This document shows positions 15,001-25,800 of a DNA stretch of 64,000 nt, piece after piece; the stretch's first letter is position 1; every line of letters starts with the position of its first letter. This DNA is from Micromussa lordhowensis (lineage: Eukaryota; Cnidaria; Anthozoa; Scleractinia; Lobophylliidae): the NCBI GenBank assembly GCA_964020085.1, contig OZ026599.1, positions 32,167,229-32,231,228 of the forward strand, given 5' to 3'. The position numbers and the translations under genes were made by a program. The notes below the pieces were generated by a model. That model saw nothing but the letters and a program-made list of their open reading frames with translations, was not told the DNA's origin and did no database searches.

Positions 15001-18000
15001 TTTAATTAGGTGTGATGTTTTGCCAGATAACATATCAAGCCACAAAATCCTCATATATACTGTACATGTATGTGCATGTGTACATATATGTGTATAAATA
15101 ATTATACAACTTAATGATAAACCAACTTTAGAGCTACCTTACAGAAATATACACACGTACATGTACATGTAAATACAATAAATACAATGTAAATCTTTTG
15201 GCTACCTAATCAGGAATAATTATTAATTAATGAAAAAGAATCAAAAATTGTAAAGCATCATGTTGGTACATAGAGCAGTTTAGCATTTAGTGATTGGTTA
15301 AAAGAGCTTGCACCACTTTCTCAACTAATCGGTGCATGTAGTTACACCAGTACCAGCCATGACTTAGTTGTGCACATTTTCCATTTTCCACCACAGGGTT
15401 CTCCTCTTTGAAGCTTTTAATATCCCATGACTTTCCATGACCTTTCCAAGTTTACCTTGTCCAAAGTTAAGCTGTTGTTCTCACAGCAGTATGAAAACAA
15501 TCATTTATTTTACATATTCTCCAGCATAGTCTAAGTCTAAGTCTATTTTATTTAAACAGCCCATTCAGCTCTAAGGCTGGTCTCCATAGGGGCCCTGTAT
15601 CTTAAAAATAGTTTACACTTATCATTAAAATACCTAATAAAAATACTGCCAGAATTTTAAAAACTACATTTACAAAGCAAAATAAAATACAAAATCACAT
15701 TTCAAGGCTAAAACCAAAGTTAAGATAAAAAGAAATGCCTTGCTTGGCGGCAGAACGTTTGAATGTTTTTACTATTTACAATGTTCAACGGGAGTTTGTT
15801 AAAAATTTCTGCGCCAGTGAAACTGGTAGGGATAGCCTCATACTTTGCCATGTGGAGTAATTGTGAATGTTCGAAAATCTAGTAAAATATAATGAAAAGT
15901 AACTAGGAACTAATGATTGAAGACAGAGAAAAACGAGTTTAGCCTTGTGATAAGAGCATCTGCTGGAAAGAGTCGGCCAGTGCAGCTGCTCTATTGCTTC
16001 AGATGAGCGAGAGCAATGTGTGATAATCCGTGCAGATCTATTCTGTAGGCGCTGTAGTCGATCTATATCTTGCTGTAGGAGGTTACTCCAGGCAACGTCA
16101 CAGTAATCAAATAATGGGAGGATTAAAGCATTATGAACAAGTGTTGCTGCCTCTATTGTGAAAAAAATTCTAACACGGCCCAGAAGACCAACTCTTGATG
16201 CCACCTTTTTACACACATAGTCCGCGTGAGCTTTCCAAGTCATAAAGTTATCAAACACTACGCCTACACTGTAAGTATTTAAAAGTAGTTTCACAAGATA
16301 TGGGCTTTCCAAGAAGATTAAGATTTAAAATACAATCGCGCTCTTTATGCCTTTGAGATGTAAATAGCACACACATAGTTTTTGAAACATTGAGAACAAG
16401 ATTATTGTTTTCTAGCCATTCAGATAAACATTGAAGATCTTTGTTAATGTAATAAATTAAATTGTCTACAGTTGGGCCAGCGAGATATAAAACTGTGTCG
16501 TCAGCGTACAATTTACAGAACAGTGTCTGACACAACATGGTAGGTCATGTAGACAATGAATAACAGGGGTCCAAGGATAGACCCCTGCGGCACTCCAGAA
16601 GTTATGGCAAGCTCTTCAGATGACCGAGAATCAATGTGCACGAATTGCTTTCTTCCCGTGAAGTAGTTCTTAAACCATGGAAGGCTTTCATCGCACACAC
16701 CATAATACTCTAATTTGCTAAGCAAAATGTCTTGGTCAACGGTGTCGAAAGCCTTTGCCAGGTCAATAAACACAGAACCAGTGACTAAGCCCTTATCCAT
16801 ATTCATTAGGATCTCATCGGCAAAATAGGTTACAGCCGTCTCAGTTGAGTGCATTCTTCTAAAACCGGATTGTGATTTACAAAGCAAGTTATGACCAACA
16901 AAATAACCTGCAAGTTGCTTGTGGATTAAACGTTCTAGGACTTTAGATACCACTGGTAATACGGATATGGGGCGGTAATTTCTTGGGTCATCTTTTGGAC
17001 CTGATTTATGCAGAGGGGTCACCTTCGCTTTTTTCCATTCCGCAGGGATAACGTTTAGTTCGATAGTTAAATTAAAGATGACGGACAATGGAGAAGCCAG
17101 GGCGTCTGATCCGTCTTTAAGTAGACGAGCTGAAATACCATCAACACCTGTAGCTTTCTTTGATTTTAATTCTTTCAGTGCCTTACGAACCTCCGATACG
17201 GTGATCTTTCATAGTTTAAATTTTTCTGGACGATCAAATTGAGGCAGCCATTTGAAAAACGATTGTACGCTTGATCGATAGGTCGACCTTAAATCTTCCG
17301 CACAAGAGACAAAGAAGCGATTAAAAATGTCACACTTGTTTTTTGCTTCATTTGCCGTACAAGCAGTAGCGCCGCTACTCTTCGAGCCATTTCCGAGTAG
17401 TTGTTTTAGGTTTCTCCAGGTCCCACGGGAATCTCTTTTTGTCTCCCGGAGCTGATCATTGAAATATCTTTGTTTTTCTTTTCTGAGCTTCAAAGTCACG
17501 ACATTGCGTAAGCGCTTGTAAGAGCTCCAGTGAAGTTCATTGTTTGTCCTCAATGCCAGATCATGAAAGTGATCCCTTTCATTCATTAGTTGTTTCACCT
17601 CGCGTGTCAGCCATGGTACCTTTTGTCCCCTGACTCGCACACGAATTCTTGGGGCATGAGAATCGGCGACTTCACCAAAAAGCTGTTTAAATGAGTCCCA
17701 TGAGTCCTCAACATCTGTGAAGGAATTTATTAACGACCATGGAACTTTGTTTAGATCTTCAATGAAAGCATCACGATTGAAACGCTTGAAATTCCGGGTA
17801 TCAATAACTCTCGGGGGAGGCGGTTTCAAACGATGTAGTTTACGAACAGCAAATATCGCAGAGTCATCACTAAAACCAACTGGTATTACTCCCGAGACAT
17901 ATAGGTCAGGGCGACTGGTAAAAAATAAATCGATCAGACTCGATAGACTCAAGCATGCATAAAATGCATGCTTGAGTCTATTTCTACTGAAATTAAACGC

Positions 18001-21000
18001 TGTTGCTGACTCATCTGTTATTTTTTCAAATTTTTTATCGTTTTATTTTCCGAAAGCATATTGCTTTTCCATGACCTTCACTTAAATTCCATGACTTTCC
18101 AGGCCTGGAAATTGAAATAATATAAATTCCATGACTTTCCAGGTTTTCCATGACCCGTACAAACCCTGACACCAGCAGCAACTATTTTGCCTTGAGGTTT
18201 GATTGCTTCACTGGATTTCCCGTGACCGTTGTGACTGGCCCAAGTGAGTACTTTTAATGGTTTTGTATTTATGACACTCTTACTAATACACTTAACATAC
18301 AAAATGTTACACAATGTATGCCTATGGTACTAGATAAATAAAATTATTATTATTCATCATCATAATATTTATCATACTTATCATCTAATAACAACTTTGA
18401 TTAACACAACACAAAACTGAAGCTTTTACTTCCTCTCCACTTTTGCTCTCTGGAGCTTTGCCTCAGTTCGTAATACTTCATCACTCAGTGCACCATTTTC
18501 CTGCAAAAAATCAGCAAGGAAAATGCCAATGTCACAAAATGTTGGAGGTTTTCAGTTGATTACAAATGTTCTATGAAGATTTGAAATTGCTTATTAACCG
18601 CGTGGCCATGGGCCAAGTGCAGTTCATGGTTTTGCCGTGGTTTATTTTTTGTCTTGTTGGAGACCACACCTAAACTTCCACTCGGCCACTTTCGCCAGAA
18701 GCTGTTGGAACATTAATACGCAGATATTGTTTTTCTTTATGTGTATGTGAAATATATCTTTTCGCTCTATCGAAGCGTTGGATTCAAAGAGAACATTAAG
18801 GACACTAAAAAAGATATTGCGTCAGCCATAGAATTCGCTGGCATTGCACCTTTCACCTTGACTACATGACAAGTAAGATTGTGTTTACTTTGCAAGTTTA
18901 TTTTGCCAGAAGCGACGGTCATTAATTTATTTGCAATTTTGCGAGCATTGCTTGTGGGTTCAAGTAAATAAATTGAATTCTTTTGCTGTTTTTTTTTATA
19001 AAAGCGAGTTAAGAGATTCAAGGGAAAATTAAATATTTGCTGAGGTAAACAAGAGCTTCCCGGAACTTGCAGTGTTTATGCCAATGAACACAACCGTTCT
19101 AAAATACCTCGGATTGTGTGACTCGCGAGACTATTATGCTTGTCCTTTACTCATAGCACAAACAAAATAAATTTTGACTTTTAAGGAAGAAAGCTGTTTA
19201 GTAATAGCATAATTAGTAGCGTGATACTCGTTTCCTTTTGATATTATTCATAAGCATGTCCCGAGCGAACTTCTCCATTACGTCATCATAGATAAGCGAT
19301 GGTGCAATAATACAAGTAAGTGATGTGGTGTCTACAGTAATCAATGAATCATCAAGGACTGCTTTGGAATGTGCACTGCGTTGCGACTGTTGTGCTAGGA
19401 AAACAGTTAAACCATAAAAGCGTGGTTATAAGATCTAAAAGATCTTCTTGTTACATGTATACTGCTGGTAGTTCTGTTTCTGCATTGGAAAAGTGACAAA
19501 CTAAAAATAAGCAAGGAAGTGGGCTGGCCTGCAGGTAGCACTTGCGGCCAGACTCAAAACTACAAAAGGAGAAGTTATTACTATAATAATATCATTATAT
19601 TTAGAATGATGAGGACAGAATTAGTTGTCAAAATGATAAAGAAAACACAAACATTGAATTGATGATGTGTTGAAGAAACAATAACTAAAATTTTAAGGAC
19701 TGTTAGAAACTATTTAGCGAGGACTCCTGCCATTTGTTACAGAAGTTTCTCATAACGTAATGATGTTCACTCATGGCATGAGCAAAGTTAACTTTGCCTT
19801 GCCATTTCCATTGGTAATTTTGTAACAGAGAGAGTTTCAAAATGACTGGATAACACAGGACACTACAGCCTGTACATGTATGTAAAAAGAAAAACGAAAT
19901 AAGAATCGACGCAAACAACTAACTGTACAGGTGGGCATCAAAATGTATAATGTCTTTATTATTCCACCAAAAATCCTTACCCCCTCTTAGGAAGGAATAT
20001 TTTCTAACACCCCCCAAAGACGTTGCACTGCACTGTGTTGCATTGCATTGCATCGTGTTGTATTGCATTGCGCTGTGCTGCATTGCGTTACATTGCGTTC
20101 ACTTGTGTTGTGATGAGATGTGTTGCGTTGCCAGGCTAGGCTGCATTCTTTTCCGCACAAAAACTTCTCAAAACAATATCAAATGGTATGCCCTACTAGT
20201 GTAGCAATTGTGCCTTCACTCAAAATTGCTTGTACCAAGTCTATTTGGTCCTGGAGGTCTGTCATGTGTCATTCCCCACGTGCGCATATACACAATGAAA
20301 GTTACAAGATTTTTCAACAATGCCAGTATTAGCCCACAAAAACAATGAAGTCATTAGGAAGTTAAAATAATAATAAAACTACTAATACATACAAACACCA
20401 GTTGTTTGACCATTCTCTTTATTCCAAGATACTTCCTTTTGTAGTCAATGGGATGTTTTGATGTAGTGGTTCTGACAGACTGCAAAAGAGTTTTAAGTAC
20501 ATTTGTAATTTACACATGAATGCACATATATGTACATCAACACTATTTCTAAATATTAACAAATGAGAAATAGAAAACATACACTGTGTTTCTATTGAGT
20601 TACACGTATAGTTAAACACGAGTGAAAGTTTGGGAGAACAAGAAATGCTGTGGGAACATGAGCCAACAGGCTAGTGTTCCCATTGACAGCTTTTTCGAGT
20701 TCTCCCAAACGTCTGCTCTCCCAAATTGTTTCTACCAATAAATTAGATTATGAACTTGAGATGTCTATCACGCGATAGTTGACGAGGGAGCAGGCCCAGT
20801 TTGTTTGAAAGGTGGATAAAGCTATCCACCAGATAAATCACTATCCAGTGGATAGCAGGGTTTGTTTTGTTAATACTTATCCAATGGATAGCGATTTACC
20901 CGGTGGATAACATTATCCGGCCTTCGAACAACCGGGGCCAGAGCAAATTAACCATGACAGACTGTAGAAATCGAGAGGGGATAATCTTACTAGTAACAAT

Positions 21001-22809
21001 GTTGTAGAACAGATAGTGAGTAGTGTAGCCAATCAGAGAGCGGCATTCATGATAGAACCAGGGGTCGAAATGATGCCCGTCTACCTGTCGATTTCAGGTA
21101 ATTTCAGAAAGTGACAGGTAAAAACTATTCATCCCTGTCACTGGCGAAAGGTAAGAAAACCTTAGTAATACTGAATTTATTGATTTGAATAATATTTTCA
21201 TCCGTTTTTCCACCCGAAGTTGTTCTCACTCGTGCAGCTCTCGCACAGTCTTTACCAGTCTTTACTCAATATTGAATAAAAGCAAGATGATACAATCTTT
21301 TTAGTGCGTTTTGAAAAAAGAAAGAAATATGTCTTGCTCCTGTGTTTCTTTGCCGATCAAGCGCGAGTTCGCAATATGGATTGTTTTCTGACCCGTAAAT
21401 CATTGCTTTCTACCAGTTTATTATTAATGATTGTACAACCCCAGTTGAGTTTCAAGAAGTGAAAATAAAATAATATTAAAAAAAATATTGTTCAAGTTGG
21501 ATGTTGGTGGAGACAGGTAAAAAAAAAACATTCTGCCTGTCACTAGACACAGGTAAACAGTCTGGAACATTTCGACCCCTGAGTGTAGTCAATCAGAGAA
21601 TGGCATTCATGATAGAATGCTAGTAGATTTATACTAAAACATGGAGCATATGTTTTATTTCTTTCAGAAAAATCTGTGAGGATAAAAGAAAACACTTGGT
21701 TTACTTTGATCATCAAAATGTACATTCCCTTTGCTCACACCATTATTAGGTCAATAGGTCATGCCCATTCTGTGTTTCTATCAAGTCACAGAAACATGAA
21801 GAACACGATTTTAAACCAATCAGCAAACATGTTTAACCTTGGCCATTTTCTAATAAATTATTATAATTGTTATTCTGGGTCATTTACAGTTTGAAACACA
21901 TAACAAAATAATACATGTAGCACAATAATTAGTAACAGAAACAGCACAGAAGAACAAGGCATATTTCATCTAAAATTATTTCCCAAAAAAATTTATACCT
22001 GATCATCTCCCTCTGTTGTCTCGTTATCCATGGAGTCATCATCATCATCATCATCTTCAATGTCAACTTCCTAAATGACCAAGATTCAAGAGATCTCCAC
22101 TGTAAATGTTTACATTGTCTTTGCAAACTTATGTTGTAGCCAGACATTTTACGCAAATAACAAGCTAAACACATACATGTATTTTAGGAAGGGACCTACA
22201 TGTATATTGTATTAATTAAACTAGAATATCAAACAGAACTACCCTTGAACCTCTGCTAAGCCCCTAGTTACATGTATTAAGCAGTCACCCATTATTAAGT
22301 AGTCAGTTATCAAAATCCCAAAATTATTGTCAGTAAAACACTGTAAATAAAACCCATATAAACCAGCCTCTATCAAGTGGCCACAGCCTCCTTTTAGCTT
22401 TGTTTTGGAAAAGACGATGACAGAGAACAGTCCAAAATAGAAGTGACAGCTGATCAAAAACATGTTTATCATGATTGTCTTTACATGATCCAGTTTCACT
22501 AAGCAATTAACCTGATGGAAAAAAATTTGTGATCGTGAGTTTTAAAGGATTATGCACCTTTATAACAGGAAAACATTGATAAGTTTTGATTATGTACAAC
22601 AGTAGCCACAAACCTTCAAGCATTGTTTGTATTTGCATAAATTTATCTTCCTACTAATTAAGCTTCATGCTAATTCCTGACAACACCCCTAATTAAGAGG
22701 TTTGCAAACCCCTTATTAAGATAATTCGCTCCGATGAAGGGCTAATGCTTGTTGAATCTCTTTACAGTGGCCAATTCACATTATCAACTCAGTTGATAAA
22801 ACCAATACT

Positions 22810-22845
<36 letters not shown>

Positions 22846-25800
22846 GACCCCCCTAATTAAGAGGCCAACCCCTATTAAGTGGCCACTTCCCATTTCTGTG
22901 AGGGTGGAGGGGTAAAAAATGAAACCTGCAAATTCAAGATGCATGAGGCAATGAAACGTACATATAATATGTCATTTTCTGTGAGCAGGAGACTTTTTAA
23001 GCTTGGCAAACAAATGGAGACTTTGAGACTGCATTATACAAAAAATTGGTAAGACCCCTGAAATTTGACTTACATGGAATTCTGCTAGACACAAACTCCT
23101 ACACCTGAACAGCTATAGCTAAACACTTCTAAAAAGTCAGAGCTCTATATAGATAGCATCTTGTCCCTTGAGTAGGCAGTGTGGCTGAGTGGTGAGGGTG
23201 CCAGACTTGAAATTGGGAAATCATGGGTTCAAGTCCTTCTCTGACTTCTAAGCTGGAGTTGTTTCTTGGAGACCCTAGTTCAACTAAGTACTCAGTCATG
23301 TTACTTTGTAAATACATGTAGCTAACTGGCCTGCCTCCAATCAGTTGAGATTTTTAAGCCTATTATGTTTTCAGTTTAACTGGCATACCTGAGAACTAGC
23401 CAGGCATTCAAAAGCATTCAGCACACTAACCACTATAAAATACATTCAACGACATGCAATGCATTGTGAAAGCACTTACCATCAAGGCAAACCATCCCAA
23501 GTGATTGTCGATTCTTTTAAATCTGGAGCCCTCACGGAAGGTCTACATGAAAAAAAGAAACAAACAAACAAAAAGATTTGAAACAGCCATCCAACAGAAA
23601 GACAAAAGTAAATAATTATTTACATGTACGTGTGTAGTTTTGACTTTGCCAACAACAGGCAAGTTCACCTGTAACATACTCAGCCATAGTACATGTAGCT
23701 GAACATGACTGTGTATGGGTTACAGCCCTTTATGTATGTGTCTCGCCAAATGTGTACCTTGGGACGGGAGCACAGTTGTGATTTAATAGTGATAACTGAA
23801 AGCACTTACCTCGCGATATAAAACTGATTCCAAACTATTCAAAGCTTTTGACCTGCAAGGCAAGAGAAAATTGGCCTGAATGCTCCAAAAATTAGGCCAG
23901 CACTGTTGTTGCTTCTGCTATCAGAAAGTAGGGATGACAATGACTAAGTTTGTTGATCACCCATAGTACTACAGTACTCTGTATGAGTCTACATGTTCTA
24001 CACACAAGATCCTATAGCATATACAAGGGTAAGTAAGGGAGACTACTAGACACTGTTTGCAGTTTTTAACTTATGGCTCATGATCACAGAAGTTGGTATG
24101 TGTAAAACTAACCTTGGTGGAACAAGGCCACTTTCAACAATTCCATCGGCAATATCTTTCACATGTAGCTTGCCTCCATTTTGAAGTAAAATGTGCTGAA
24201 ATCAAGCACACAAAGATTACATTGTATAAATATAAAATTATACTTTTTAAGTGTGCACAAGATTTCACAATATTCCAGTCGGTCATCTATTCTGTAGACA
24301 TGTACATGTAACTCCTGTTTTGCTCTCTCATTATGTGACACACAGTTCAGTCAAGTAGCCTGCCATCACACCATTGTTGTTCAGCTGGTTTTCACATGCC
24401 ATTGTAGTATTCCATAATAAAATTAAAACATATAATACCAACATTTGCATCCTTTGCAGGTTTTAGTTTCATCAGATATAGCACCCCCTAATAAAAACTA
24501 AATAAATTGAACTTTACATTTTACAAAGTTGAAGCTCAATAATGTACTTCATTTTGTAACAGAGCATTGTGTTTGCATTGCGTGAAGTATGTATAGTGTG
24601 ACAGCGCAAGAAGGCTGTCGTTCAGGACGAGAGATGACTTATCTTTTTTTAGTTTTTGCTGTCAGACAGAGCAGTCCTTACATTAGATGAATTGTTAAAT
24701 TTCAATATGTCAGAGCTCTAGAGCAATAGCCTTTTTGTTTTAAATAGCAAAAATATAGATCAGATGTTTCTCTTACAATGACCATATTATGGTGTCTCCA
24801 TACAGAGCTCTATAAATTTGGGTGAGACATTTCTCCAAATAATGCAGATGTCAAAAACTGCGCAGACCTAAATTATCTTACCTAGATTGTTTGTACGGTT
24901 ATATGGCATCATACCCCAGACTCTTGACTTATTTATTGAATAGTTTCAAGTTTAATTTATTTTTGATGGCATGGCAGTGGAAACCAGCAATTATTTTCCC
25001 TTCTCGGTGGGATGCTAATCCATTTCTAGGATATACTCCATTAATGCTCCATTAATGCGCTCCAATTGTGGAACAATATTAGCGATAATGAATTTGTTTA
25101 TTCCACTGATCTAAAGAAGTTTAGAAGTAACTACTTTGACTGCATTATGCGCAAGTTCACATCTGATAGCTTCAAAACTGATAGAATATTTTAGTTTTTT
25201 ATTAATGTGATCTTAAGTTTTATGTGATCTCTATTTCTATAATACCTTCGTATTTTGTCATTTTAGTATTTTTAATGTCTGTAATTAGAAATGTTGTATC
25301 TTAGTTTCATAGGGCCATATGGGAGACTACAGTCTTGACTGTAATTATGCACCCTATTGAAATAAAGTGTCATTCATTCATTCATTCATTCATTCATTCA
25401 TTCATTCAATATTCTGGACAGTTTAAAGCAGCATTGCCAAAGTCAAGTGTCTTGCCCAATAACCTATTTCAAACACTTGCCACAAAACACCTACATGATC
25501 AGCCAGTTACAAATAAGCATAAACGTATCGTCAATCACAACCATTACATTTCACAGCAACAATAATTACTTGTAACACTTTTTATCACCATAGTTTGGTT
25601 GCTACCCTACCACCATATATAGAGGATGGTGATGTATTTTCAAGAGGTAAACAATTTTACAAACAAGCACAGTGAGTAAAACATTGTTTATATCACAAGA
25701 AAATACAGTAAAATTCATATCTTCAATCTACTATGTAATTTTCTTTTATTTTATCTTTTTATTTTATAGACAAACTGACTGTTTGCTCAAACAACTTTGA

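Noticed and set aside
23175..23245. Functional tRNA gene
   Set aside because: It has an A- and B-box but the acceptor stem does not pair, and the same head recurs with a SINE body elsewhere.
25370..25409. CRISPR-like array
   Set aside because: It is an (ATTC)n microsatellite tail of a LINE; no spacers.
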